Assembly (NCBI GenBank): GCA_900552975.1
Contig: UWSL01000025.1
Location: 1 to 15,968 of the forward strand
Length of the DNA: 15,968 nt
Reading direction: 5' to 3'
Source of the DNA: an uncultured Mycoplasmatota bacterium
GTDB lineage: Bacteria > Bacillota_I > Bacilli_A > RF39 > UBA660
In this document: positions 1 through 7,016 of the stretch, in pieces
Position numbering within the stretch: position 1 is the first letter of the stretch
How the letters are laid out: every line of letters begins with the position of its first letter
Translations under genes and position numbers: made by a program
Notes under the pieces: model-generated
The model's input: only the letters and a program-made list of their open reading frames with translations
What the model was told of the DNA's origin: nothing
Databases searched by the model: none

Positions 1-6
1 CTTTTT

Positions 7-783
7 TTAGCGGAACCAAATGATGAGAAAAATAGCGATGATAATACAATATATAGAAAAAATATGTAATTTTTTGTCAAGAATTTTTTGTTTTATGTAT
101 TTATATGTTAAAATAGAAATAATAATTGTACATATAACTTCTATTAAGTAGTATGTGGAAGTGTTAATAAGTAATATAGTAGAAAAATTGTTAATAAAAT
201 CGGCAAATAAAGGGAAAATTAAAAAGAAAAAACTAAGTAGTAAGGAATCTTTCTTAGAAAATTTAAGCTTTGTTAAAGTAAAAAAGAAAAGAGTAAAATA
301 TGGTATTCTTAAATATAAACCTATCGTTATTAAAATAATGATAAATATGCTGTCAGGTAATTTTAATTCATGGATGCTTTTAGAATTTTTTTGACAATTA
401 GAAGTTAATAATAATATGGAATTTATTATGAGAACAATGATAGTTAGTTTTAAATTTAATTTTAATTTTTTTAAAAATAATTCGATAAGAAAGATAGCAA
501 TAGAAATTAAGATAATATTAAGAATTGGAAAATATGTTTTTTTATAATTTTTTATAATTTTTTTTAAAGAAAAATGTTTTAAGTTGAGTTGAGTTTCTTT
601 AAAAAAAATTATTATTAAACTGCATATTAGACCGAAATTACCAAAAAAATTATAATACTTAAGTGTAAATATTTGGGTATTGAATACTTTGTTAAAAATA
701 AAAAAATGAAGTTCTGAGGAAATGGGAAGTATACTAGTTATTGCTTCTAAAGTTCCTAAAATGAGATATTTTATTAAAGTCAT
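7..783 (-). CDS. UppP/BacA-family membrane protein, probably catalytically inactive
   Basis: A 258-aa polytopic membrane protein that aligns with undecaprenyl-diphosphatase (UppP/BacA), which dephosphorylates the C55 lipid carrier of wall synthesis. Residues 10-26 match the family's first signature: G10, E13, L19-P20, S22-S23 and H26 are kept, but the second signature Glu is Ser17. The second signature, PGxSRSG in the family, falls at P161-Y-F-T-L-F-F167, so the Gly, the Ser and the catalytic Arg are gone. The downstream hydrophobic helix pattern is still recognisable. Length is close to the family's roughly 265-280 aa and the frame is intact. The start ATG has AAGGAA 7 nt upstream (791-796 on the plus strand). 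I infer a pseudoenzyme or a divergent paralogue with another role. Family membership is fairly sure; function is not. Confidence 0.7.
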   Translation of the reverse strand: MTLIKYLILGTLEAITSILPISSELHFFIFNKVFNTQIFTLKYYNFFGNFGLICSLIIIFFKETQLNLKHFSLKKIIKNYKKTYFPILNIILISIAIFLIELFLKKLKLNLKLTIIVLIINSILLLTSNCQKNSKSIHELKLPDSIFIIILITIGLYLRIPYFTLFFFTLTKLKFSKKDSLLLSFFFLIFPLFADFINNFSTILLINTSTYYLIEVICTIIISILTYKYIKQKILDKKLHIFSIYCIIIAIFLIIWFR

Positions 784-837
784 TTAATCATTCCTTTTTT
801 ATTATAATATTTTTGGTAATAAAAAATAGAATTAAGT

Positions 838-1029
838 ATGGATAGATTTTTTATGTTTTTGACGGGTGTTTTTCTTATTAGCTTTAGTTTGGCTTTTTGG
901 ATACTTTATATGAACTTGTTTATTTTTGGTGTAGGTTTAGTTGGTTATTTAAAAGAATGTTTGGTTCATTTTGAATGTTATTTAGTTTTTATTGGCTTTT
1001 TTTTATTATATATGGTGAAAAGAAAATAA
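838..1029 (+). CDS. Small hypothetical membrane protein
   Basis: A 63-aa hydrophobic protein with two or three membrane segments (about residues 4-34 and 44-60) and a basic end, KRK. It includes a short polar stretch with two Cys (C41, C47) between the hydrophobic parts. I do not recognise a named family, although small proteins of this look recur in uncultured Bacilli as far as I recall. No Shine-Dalgarno sequence precedes the ATG; upstream is an A-rich run with TAGAAT ending 5 nt before the start. It lies divergent from the UppP-like gene and convergent with trpS, and its stop is directly followed by a perfect hairpin terminator. The complete frame and the terminator support a real gene; function is unknown. 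Confidence 0.55.
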   Translation: MDRFFMFLTGVFLISFSLAFWILYMNLFIFGVGLVGYLKECLVHFECYLVFIGFFLLYMVKRK

Positions 1030-1030
1030 A

Positions 1031-1056
1031 AAAAATTCTTGTATTCAAGAATTTTT
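1031..1056. terminator. Bidirectional terminator between the 63-aa gene and trpS
   Basis: Perfect 11-bp stem AAAAATTCTTG/CAAGAATTTTT with a 4-nt loop (1042-1045). A-rich on the left and T-rich on the right, it serves both convergent genes. It overlaps the first two bases of the trpS stop triplet (1055-1057). Confidence 0.85.
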
Positions 1057-2059
1057 AGTAATCGATTTTCATTGCTTTTTTTATTTTTTTCATTTCTTCT
1101 TTTGCTTTAAGCTGAGCTTTTATAGTACCTTCTTCTAAAATTTTATCAATTAGTTCAGGATTTTCTTCGTATTTTTGGCGACGTTCTTTAATAGGTTTAA
1201 GGAATTCGTTCATTTTAGCAATTAGTTCAGTTTTACATTTTACACAACCGCGTTTTCCTTCTTGACATTCTTGGCAGATATGATTGACTGATTTTTCATC
1301 ATTTACCAATTTGTGATAATAGTAAACCATACATACTTCAGGATTGGCTTTATCATCTTTTTTTATTTTATTTGGATCGGTGATAGCACCCATTATTTTT
1401 TTCTTAATAGTTTCTTCGTCATCAATTAGGTAAACAGCGTTACCAAGGCTTTTACCCATTTTTTCGTTACCATCAAGTCCTTTAATACGAGTAGTTTTAG
1501 ATAAGTAAGGTTCAGGTTCAGTTAGAACATTACCATAAATATTATTGAATTTTCGAACTATTTCACGACATTGTTCAATTAGTGGTAATTGGTCGTCGCC
1601 AACGGGAATTAATTCTCCGGCAAAACAAGTAATGTCAGCAGCTTGGGAAACTGGATATCCTAAAAAACCATAAGTTATTCCTTCACCATTATTACCAAAA
1701 AGTTCTTTCTTTTGAGCAATTTCTGCTTTAACAGTTGGATTCCTTTGAAGTCTAGCAACTGTTACTAAGTTAGAATAAAAGACAGTTAATTCAGCAATTT
1801 CTGGAATTTTTGATTGAATAAAAAAGTTGACTTTGGCAGGATCAAGACCGATTGCTAGAAGATCAGCAGTAATTTCTCTGACATTTTTTCTAACTTTTTC
1901 AGGATTATTAAAATTATCAGTTAATGCTTGAACGTCAGCAATTTCTAAGTAAAAATCATAATCATTTTGAAGCTTGACATAGTTTTGGCCAGCTCCAAAA
2001 AGGTGTCCTAAATGAAGATTACCAGTAGGACGTAAGCCAGTTAAAATAGTTTTTTTCAT
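1055..2059 (-). CDS. trpS: Tryptophanyl-tRNA synthetase, candidate Fe-S type
   Basis: A 334-aa class I aminoacyl-tRNA synthetase that charges tRNA-Trp in the cytoplasm. The HIGH-type motif is HLGH at residues 16-19 and the KMSKS-type loop is KMGKS at 200-204. The segment PVGDDQ near 152-157 and the full Rossmann core fit bacterial TrpRS, whose usual length is 325-340 aa. Five cysteines lie together at C243, C262, C265, C272 and C275. The spacing C243-x21-C265-x6-C272-x2-C275 is very close to the [4Fe-4S] motif known from the Thermotoga maritima enzyme (C-x22-C-x6-C-x2-C), so a cluster near the anticodon-binding part is possible; that is inference. The start ATG has AGGAAG 7 nt upstream. The leader is too short for a T-box. 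Monocistronic, with its own promoter and terminator. Confidence 0.97.
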   Translation of the reverse strand: MKKTILTGLRPTGNLHLGHLFGAGQNYVKLQNDYDFYLEIADVQALTDNFNNPEKVRKNVREITADLLAIGLDPAKVNFFIQSKIPEIAELTVFYSNLVTVARLQRNPTVKAEIAQKKELFGNNGEGITYGFLGYPVSQAADITCFAGELIPVGDDQLPLIEQCREIVRKFNNIYGNVLTEPEPYLSKTTRIKGLDGNEKMGKSLGNAVYLIDDEETIKKKIMGAITDPNKIKKDDKANPEVCMVYYYHKLVNDEKSVNHICQECQEGKRGCVKCKTELIAKMNEFLKPIKERRQKYEENPELIDKILEEGTIKAQLKAKEEMKKIKKAMKIDY

Positions 2060-2078
2060 TTTTTCACTTCCTTTTAGT

Positions 2079-2107
2079 ATTTTAGCATAATATGTATAAA
2101 AAGTTAA
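2079..2107 (-). promoter_or_regulatory. Candidate trpS promoter
   Basis: On the minus strand, TTAACT (2102-2107), a 17-nt spacer and TAAAAT (2079-2084), with TATG one base upstream of the -10 (an extended -10). A second candidate is TTGTTT (2112-2117), 19 nt, TATTAT (2087-2092). Either gives a very short leader ahead of AGGAAG at 2067-2072. Confidence 0.5.
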
Positions 2108-2141
2108 ATATAAACAATACTACTTGTAGAGGCGAAGCAAG

Positions 2142-2693
2142 ATGAAAAAATTAGTAAAAGGTTGTCTGATTTTGATGTTGATGGTATTTCTTTTAGGATG
2201 TAATAATAATTTGACGGCTAAAGATGTGGTTGTTGAATATTTAAATGGCTATATTAATAATGATGAAAGTATTGTCAATGAACTAAATGATTATGTTAAT
2301 AATGAAGATTTTACGGATGAACAAAAAGAACTATATAGAAAAATATTATTAAAACAATATAATACATTAACTTATAATGTTGTTAATGAAACTTATGATG
2401 GAGATAAAGCAACTGTTGTAGTTCGAATAAAAGTAATAGATTTATATACGCCACAGGTGGAAGCGGTTAAATATTTGAATGAATCTAGTGAAAAATTTTA
2501 TGATAGTGATAATAAATATGATAAGAATTTATTTTTAAATTATAAATTAGAAAAAATGAATGAAAGTACAGAAATGGTTGAATATAATATAAATTTTAAA
2601 GTTATGAAAAATGATAAAAAAAAGTGGGAAGTTGTTCAATTAAGTAATGATGATTTAGAAAAGATACATGGTATTTATGGTTTTACCGAATAA
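2142..2693 (+). CDS. Secreted lipoprotein of unknown function
   Basis: A 183-aa protein with a type II signal peptide: basic start MKKLVKG, hydrophobic core 8-18, and lipobox LLGC with the lipidated Cys at position 20. This anchors it on the outer face of the cell membrane. The mature part is acidic and Asn-rich. It begins with a helix-like stretch (about 25-45) and continues with alternating beta-type segments around 74-90 and 147-168, a pattern seen in NTF2-like/DUF4878-type lipoproteins; that assignment is a guess from pattern only. GAGG at 2129-2132, 9 nt before the ATG, is the likely Shine-Dalgarno site. It lies just upstream of the GH25 gene, which has its own -10 element, so co-transcription is uncertain. 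Secretion is well supported; function is unknown. Confidence 0.8.
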   Translation: MKKLVKGCLILMLMVFLLGCNNNLTAKDVVVEYLNGYINNDESIVNELNDYVNNEDFTDEQKELYRKILLKQYNTLTYNVVNETYDGDKATVVVRIKVIDLYTPQVEAVKYLNESSEKFYDSDNKYDKNLFLNYKLEKMNESTEMVEYNINFKVMKNDKKKWEVVQLSNDDLEKIHGIYGFTE

Positions 2694-2716
2694 ATATTTT
2701 TCTTTTCTTTTTTATT

Positions 2717-2725
2717 TGTTATAAT
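2717..2725 (+). promoter_or_regulatory. Extended -10 promoter for the GH25 gene
   Basis: TG (2717-2718), T, TATAAT (2720-2725), no convincing -35. The predicted transcript start is near 2732, giving a roughly 14-nt leader whose Shine-Dalgarno site is AGGAG at 2732-2736. Confidence 0.5.
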
Positions 2726-2745
2726 TAAAATAGGAGATATAAGAT

Positions 2746-3609
2746 ATGCAGTATAATTTATTGGATAAATTTAAAAATATAACTTTACAACATCGACGTT
2801 TAACTATATTGGTATTATCAAGTATAATTTTGCTCATTTTTCTTTCTTTCTTAGGTCAAAGTTTTGCATACAAATATAAGGAACAAGAGGAAGATTTTGA
2901 TGAAATTCAACAATTAATTAACGAAATAAAAGAAAATGATAAAGAGATTGTAAATCAGACTAAAGTTGTTGAAATAGCTCGTGATGTTAAAGGTGTTGAT
3001 ATATCAGGGTGGCAAGGAAAGATAGATTGGCTAGCTTTGAAAAATTCGGGAATAGATTTTGCAATGATAAGAGTTGGTGTTAGAAAATTAAATGATGGAG
3101 AAATAGTTGAAGATAGTTATTTTAAGTATAATATTGAACAAGCTAATTACTATGATGTTCCAGTTGGAGTTTATTTTTTTTCATCAGCAAAGAATGAATA
3201 TGAAGTAATTGAAGAAGCAACTTTCACTTTAAATTTAATAAAAAATTATAAAATAACTTATCCAGTGGCATATGATTTTGAGTCTTTTGAATCAGGAAGA
3301 GTTTCTAAAGTTAGTGATGAGGTAATAAATTATAATGCTTTAGTTTTTTTAGACTATATGAAGTCACATGGTTATAATGGGATGTTGTATGGTAATAAGA
3401 CAGCGATGGAAACACGTTGGGATCTGAGTAGATTTGGTAATTATAAAAAATGGTTGGCTCACTATATGGATGGAGTGAGTTATAAAGGCAATTATGATAT
3501 GTGGCAATATACGGATATTGGTAGAGTGAATGGAATATTAGCTGATGTTGACTTAAACGAAGCTTATTTTGCCTATGAAATTGAGAATGTAAATGACGAA
3601 ATTGAATAA
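2746..3609 (+). CDS. Membrane-anchored GH25 muramidase (lysozyme)
   Basis: A 287-aa protein: a short cytoplasmic start, one membrane helix (about residues 20-42), an acidic stalk rich in Glu/Asp (45-75), and a GH25 domain from about 80 to the end. GH25 enzymes cleave the MurNAc-GlcNAc beta-1,4 bond of peptidoglycan. The expected acidic residues are visible: D85 in the GVDISGWQG opening, D177 and E179 in the YDFES motif, and the late MWQY...VDLN segment that closes the barrel. The barrel looks complete. No SH3 or LysM binding domain follows, so the membrane anchor presumably holds it at the wall. It sits between a lipoprotein and a penicillin-binding carboxypeptidase, a wall-related neighbourhood. 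Start chosen by AGGAG 9 nt upstream. Confidence 0.93.
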   Translation: MQYNLLDKFKNITLQHRRLTILVLSSIILLIFLSFLGQSFAYKYKEQEEDFDEIQQLINEIKENDKEIVNQTKVVEIARDVKGVDISGWQGKIDWLALKNSGIDFAMIRVGVRKLNDGEIVEDSYFKYNIEQANYYDVPVGVYFFSSAKNEYEVIEEATFTLNLIKNYKITYPVAYDFESFESGRVSKVSDEVINYNALVFLDYMKSHGYNGMLYGNKTAMETRWDLSRFGNYKKWLAHYMDGVSYKGNYDMWQYTDIGRVNGILADVDLNEAYFAYEIENVNDEIE

Positions 3610-3633
3610 CATGAAATGTGTTATTCTTTTTTT
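3604..3633 (+). terminator. Terminator after the GH25 gene
   Basis: Stem GAATAACA (3604-3611) / TGTTATTC (3619-3626) with a 7-nt loop, followed by seven T. The GH25 stop codon (3607-3609) is inside the left arm. Confidence 0.75.
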
Positions 3634-3640
3634 ATTTAAA

Positions 3641-3648
3641 CATAGAAT
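3641..3648 (+). promoter_or_regulatory. Possible sporulation-type -10 (CATAGAAT) for dacB
   Basis: CATAGAAT differs by one base from the Bacillus sigma-E -10 consensus CATACAAT. GTTATTC (3620-3626) lies 14 nt upstream as a poor -35 candidate. Bacillus dacB is sigma-E-controlled, so this fits, but the motif is short and the DNA is AT-rich. Confidence 0.35.
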
Positions 3649-3663
3649 TATTTAGGTGATTAG

Positions 3664-4674
3664 ATGAAAAAATTTGTTTTGATAATGTTAATTTTTCTGT
3701 GGCCTTTTTCGGTAGGGGCTGTTGGGGCTAGTTCTTATATAGTAATGGATCAAGATAGTAAAAGAGTTTTAGAAGGAAGTAATATTAATAAAGAAAGTTT
3801 AATTGCAAGTATTAGTAAAATAATGACATGTATAGTAGCTTTAGAGCAGGGAAATTTTGATAAAACAGTAAAAATAGATGATAGTATTTTAAAAGCTTAT
3901 GGAAGTGGCATTTATATTGAAGTTGGCGAAGAATTGACTTTAGATGATCTGTTATATGGTTTGATGTTACGGAGTGGGAATGATGCAGCCTTAGCAATAG
4001 CCAAAGCAGTAGCTGGTGATGTTAAGTCTTTTGTCTTTTTAATGAATGAACAAGCTAAAAAGATAGGCATGGAAAATACATCTTTTGTTAATCCTTCTGG
4101 CTTAGAAGAAAATGATGGAACAGCTAACAAGTCAACGACATATGATATGGCTTTATTAATGCGTTATGCGATGCAAAATAATTACTTTAGAAAGATAGTA
4201 GCTACTAAGGATATAGTTGTAAAATCTAGTTATAAGACATATAGTTGGCATAATAAAAATAAATTATTGAGTATGTATGAATACTGTACAGGTGGCAAGA
4301 CCGGTTTTACAAAAAAAGCTCATCGTACATTAGTTACAACAGCTTCTAAAGATAATAAAAATTTAATTGTTGTTACTTTTAATGATGGAAATGATTTTGT
4401 TGATCATAAGAATCTATATGAAAAAAATTTTAATCTTTATAAAAGAAAAAAAATATTAGATAAAAGTAAAAAGTATAATAAAAATTATTATGTTAAAGAT
4501 GATTATTATCTATTAGTAAAAGATAGTGATAAAGTAGAAACAAAAATTAAAGATAATTCTATAGAAGTTTATGTCAATGATAATTTGATAAATAAAGTAA
4601 CGTTATTTTTTAAAAGGGATACTAGTTTGGTTTTTCGTTTAAAGGAATTTATTGAGTGGTGGGAAAAGATATGA
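3664..4674 (+). CDS. dacB: D-alanyl-D-alanine carboxypeptidase, DacB/DacF type
   Basis: A 336-aa penicillin-binding protein that removes the terminal D-Ala from peptidoglycan stem peptides outside the membrane. A signal peptide covers residues 1 to about 22. The three active-site motifs are present: S49-I-S-K52 (SxxK), S104-G-N106 (SxN) and K212-T-G214 (KTG). A C-terminal part of about 100 residues ends in an aromatic amphipathic segment rich in Trp, Phe and Glu, as in membrane-associated PBP5-type enzymes. It is somewhat shorter than B. subtilis DacB (about 380 aa). The stop overlaps the spmA start as ATGA, so the two are translationally coupled. The order dacB-spmA-spmB matches the Bacillus spore-cortex operon, which is why I prefer DacB to DacF. 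AGGTG (3654-3658) sets the start. Confidence 0.93.
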   Translation: MKKFVLIMLIFLWPFSVGAVGASSYIVMDQDSKRVLEGSNINKESLIASISKIMTCIVALEQGNFDKTVKIDDSILKAYGSGIYIEVGEELTLDDLLYGLMLRSGNDAALAIAKAVAGDVKSFVFLMNEQAKKIGMENTSFVNPSGLEENDGTANKSTTYDMALLMRYAMQNNYFRKIVATKDIVVKSSYKTYSWHNKNKLLSMYEYCTGGKTGFTKKAHRTLVTTASKDNKNLIVVTFNDGNDFVDHKNLYEKNFNLYKRKKILDKSKKYNKNYYVKDDYYLLVKDSDKVETKIKDNSIEVYVNDNLINKVTLFFKRDTSLVFRLKEFIEWWEKI

Positions 4675-5246
4675 TTAATTTTATTTGGTTTTTTTTGATA
4701 ATTATTGGTTTGTTTTATAGTTTTATATCAGGGGTAAATATGAGTGATGTTGTTTTAAATAGTTCTAATGTAGCTTTTGATTTAATAAAAAGTTTGTTAC
4801 CATTGATAGTTTTGTGGTCAGGAATTATGAATGTTGCTAATGATAGTGGTTTACTTAATAAATTTAGTTATTTTTTGCAACCATTTTTAAAAAAAATTTT
4901 TCCATCGGTTAAAGGAGATAAAGCTTTAGAATATGTTTCATCAAATATAGCAGCTAATATGATTGGATTGGGATCTGTAGCAACACCATTTGGCTTGAAA
5001 GCAATGGAAGAATTAGCAAAAGAGAATCCAGATAAGGAAAAAGCAAGTGATAGTATGATTACATTTTTGGTATTAAATACAAGTGGAGTAACTTTAATTC
5101 CAATGAGTGTAATAGCTTTACGTTTGGCTCATAAGAGTGTAAATCCTACAGCAGTAATTATTCCAGCTATAATTGCGACAAGTATTAGTACAATAGCTGG
5201 TTTGACATTAGATAGTATAATAAGGAGGAAAAATGCCAATAAATAA
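4671..5246 (+). CDS. spmA: Spore maturation protein SpmA
   Basis: A 191-aa membrane protein of the nucleoside-recognition (Gate) family. In Bacillus, SpmA and SpmB are needed for spore core dehydration. Hydrophobic helices cover about 2-22, 38-56, 94-110, 130-150 and 155-182. The conserved family segment around 96-112 (NMIGLGSVATPFGLKAM) is clear. I chose the ATG at 4671 and not the in-frame GTG at 4656, because the ATG overlaps the dacB stop in the common ATGA arrangement and the family starts this way. The 3' end overlaps spmB by 14 nt. It is usually one of a pair with SpmB, which follows directly here. Assignment is secure; the molecular activity of the family is not settled. Confidence 0.95.
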   Translation: MINFIWFFLIIIGLFYSFISGVNMSDVVLNSSNVAFDLIKSLLPLIVLWSGIMNVANDSGLLNKFSYFLQPFLKKIFPSVKGDKALEYVSSNIAANMIGLGSVATPFGLKAMEELAKENPDKEKASDSMITFLVLNTSGVTLIPMSVIALRLAHKSVNPTAVIIPAIIATSISTIAGLTLDSIIRRKNANK

Positions 5247-5721
5247 TTATATTATTCCACTTTTAATATTAACTATTATTTTGTATGGTTTTTATAAAAA
5301 AACAGATTTGTATGAATCTTTTTTGACAGGCACTGTTGATGGATTAAAGACTGCTTATAAAATTATACCTACAATAGTAGCCATGATTTTTGCTATAAAT
5401 GTTTTTTTGGAAAGTAATATCTTAAATGATTTATTTAGAGGATTACATGGTGATATTGTTTCGATGTTTTTTTTAAGATCGATTAGTGGAAATGCAAGCT
5501 TAGCTATGCTTAATAATATTTACTTTAAACATGGTGTTGATTCTTTTTATGGTTTTTTAGGAAGTATTATTCAAGGTTCAACAGATACAACAATATATGT
5601 ATTAGCTTTATATTTTAGTAGTGTTGGAGTAAGGAAAAGCAGATATGCTTTGGCAGTTGGTCTTTTTGCTGATATTTGTGGTTTTATTGCTGCGGTAGTT
5701 GTTGCTAAGTTATTTTTTTGA
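5233..5721 (+). CDS. spmB: Spore maturation protein SpmB
   Basis: A 162-aa membrane protein, partner of SpmA. The start lies within the spmA end and is preceded by a full-strength AAGGAGG at 5222-5228, the best Shine-Dalgarno site in the operon. Family hallmarks are the YESF...G stretch at 27-37, KIIP at 43-46, RSISGN at 82-87 and the highly conserved QGSTDTT at 114-120, followed by SSVGV..SRYAL to 140. It is somewhat shorter than Bacillus SpmB (about 178 aa). The missing residues appear to lie between the second helix and the RSISGN segment, where the family normally has a longer loop. Ends in TGA. Part of the dacB-spmA-spmB transcription unit. Confidence 0.95.
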   Translation: MPINNYIIPLLILTIILYGFYKKTDLYESFLTGTVDGLKTAYKIIPTIVAMIFAINVFLESNILNDLFRGLHGDIVSMFFLRSISGNASLAMLNNIYFKHGVDSFYGFLGSIIQGSTDTTIYVLALYFSSVGVRKSRYALAVGLFADICGFIAAVVVAKLFF

Positions 5722-5750
5722 TATACTTGTAATCAAGGTAAGTGATTCGA

Positions 5751-6233
5751 ATGAAGTGTCAAAAATGTGGATATGACAATTTAAAAGGTGTTACAAAGTG
5801 TGGAAAATGTGGACAACTTTTAAATTTTAAGAGTTGTCCAAAGTGTGCTACTAAAAATGATTATGGAGTAGTGAAGTGCGAGAAGTGTGGGTATAAGTTT
5901 GAAGGTCGTAGTTTAAAAAGAATTATTTTTAGCTTAATTATAACTATTATTGTTATGGCTTTATTAGTAGTATTTTTATTTATTGATAAAAATAAAGCTA
6001 ATGTTTTAATTCATTTAACATTGCAAATTCTATCAGTTTTAATAATTTTTTTTGTTATTATAAATAGCTTTGTTTTTGGTAAAAAGAATGAAAAAGTAAT
6101 TAAAGATGCAGAACATTTGATTACTAATCGTAATATTCAAAAACTTAAAGTTATAAGTAGATTTTTTCTGACTTTTTTTGTTTTTATTTTATTAGGAATA
6201 GTTGTTTATTTATATATAAAATATTTTCATTGA
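5751..6233 (+). CDS. Zinc-ribbon membrane protein of unknown function
   Basis: A 160-aa protein with two N-terminal zinc-ribbon knuckle sets: C3/C6 with C17/C20 and C29/C32 with C43/C46, each CxxC-x10-CxxC. Three hydrophobic helices follow, at about 58-78, 84-110 and 135-159. This resembles the zinc-ribbon-plus-transmembrane proteins common in Firmicutes, whose roles are mostly unknown. The cytoplasmic ribbons could bind a protein or nucleic acid partner at the membrane. I chose ATG 5751 over the in-frame GTG 5742 because ribbon proteins of this type typically begin M-x-C, and AAGG at 5735-5738 is too close to the GTG. It follows spmB by 29 nt and is probably in the same operon. No such gene sits between spmB and rluB in Bacillus. 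Confidence 0.8.
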   Translation: MKCQKCGYDNLKGVTKCGKCGQLLNFKSCPKCATKNDYGVVKCEKCGYKFEGRSLKRIIFSLIITIIVMALLVVFLFIDKNKANVLIHLTLQILSVLIIFFVIINSFVFGKKNEKVIKDAEHLITNRNIQKLKVISRFFLTFFVFILLGIVVYLYIKYFH

Positions 6234-6244
6234 TAAAGAATATG

Positions 6245-6253
6245 TGGTATTAT
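6245..6253 (+). promoter_or_regulatory. Extended -10 promoter for rluB
   Basis: TG (6245-6246), G, TATTAT (6248-6253), just after the zinc-ribbon gene stop. It gives a leader of about 20 nt with AGAGGTG before the rluB ATG. No clear -35. Confidence 0.4.
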
Positions 6254-6278
6254 AGGAATACTTAAAAAGAGGTGTTTT

Positions 6279-7004
6279 ATGGAACGATTACAAAAAGTTA
6301 TTGCTAATAGTGGTTATACATCACGTCGTAAGGCAGAGGAATTGATACAAAAAGGTAAGGTTTATGTTAATGGTGAAGTTGTAAAAGAGTTGGGTACTAA
6401 AGTAAGTTATAGTGACGAAATTGTTGTAGAAGGAGTTACTTTAGCTAAAGATGTAAAAAAAGTTTATTATTTATTGAATAAACCACGTGGTTACATTTGT
6501 AGTACAAATGATGAATTGGGACGTAAGACAGTTAATGAATTAATTGCTAGTGATGAGCGTATTTATTCTGTTGGTCGTTTAGATTATGATACAACAGGTT
6601 TAATAATTTTAACTAATGATGGTGAACTTGCTAATATTTTAATGCATCCATCTAATGATGTTGAAAAAGTTTATATTGCCAAAATAGAAGGAATTATGAC
6701 AACTGATGATATTAAAAAATTGAAAAGTGGAATTGTTATTGATGGAATAAAATGTATTCCTAAAAGAGTAAAAATAAAAAAGAAAAATCTTGAAAAAGGA
6801 AATGAAATAGTAGAAATTAGTATTGTTGAAGGACGAAATCATATTGTAAAAAGATTATTTAAAGAACTTGGTTATGATGTAATGAAATTAAAAAGAGAAA
6901 GGTATGCTTTCTTGGATGTTAAAAATTTACAAACTGGGGAATATAGAATGCTAGATACTAAAGAAGTTAAAAAATTATATAGTTTAAAAAAATCTTCCAA
7001 TTAA
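6279..7004 (+). CDS. rluB: Pseudouridine synthase RluB (RsuA family)
   Basis: A 241-aa RNA-modifying enzyme that converts a uridine of 23S rRNA to pseudouridine. An N-terminal S4 RNA-binding domain covers about residues 1-50 (SRRKAEELI, then VYVNG). The catalytic domain has the RsuA/RluB signature GRLDYDTTGL at 99-108, with catalytic Asp102, and a following NDGELAN. Length is typical for RluB of Firmicutes. AGAGGTG about 5 nt before the ATG is the Shine-Dalgarno site. Bacillus has rluB (ypuL) directly after spmB; here only the zinc-ribbon gene intervenes. RluB and not RluE/RsuA is inferred from this synteny and from the S4 domain; the exact target uridine cannot be read from sequence. Confidence 0.92.
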   Translation: MERLQKVIANSGYTSRRKAEELIQKGKVYVNGEVVKELGTKVSYSDEIVVEGVTLAKDVKKVYYLLNKPRGYICSTNDELGRKTVNELIASDERIYSVGRLDYDTTGLIILTNDGELANILMHPSNDVEKVYIAKIEGIMTTDDIKKLKSGIVIDGIKCIPKRVKIKKKNLEKGNEIVEISIVEGRNHIVKRLFKELGYDVMKLKRERYAFLDVKNLQTGEYRMLDTKEVKKLYSLKKSSN

Positions 7005-7016
7005 CGGAAGATTTTT
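6988..7016. terminator. Bidirectional terminator between rluB and ferredoxin
   Basis: 11-bp perfect stem AAAAATCTTCC (6988-6998) / GGAAGATTTTT (7006-7016), 7-nt loop. The rluB stop (7002-7004) is in the loop and the ferredoxin stop (7015-7017) is in the right arm, so both convergent genes end inside it. Confidence 0.85.

Noticed and set aside
155..394. 79-aa open frame on plus strand
   Set aside because: Lies antisense inside the UppP-like gene and is Lys-rich from AT-rich DNA; no Shine-Dalgarno site or family.
2060..2141. T-box or other riboswitch ahead of trpS
   Set aside because: Only 82 nt between the two start codons, shared with a divergent gene; no stem I, no T-box consensus, no terminator/antiterminator.
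3812..4130. Two minus-strand frames within dacB
   Set aside because: Shadows of a well-supported gene; no ribosome site.
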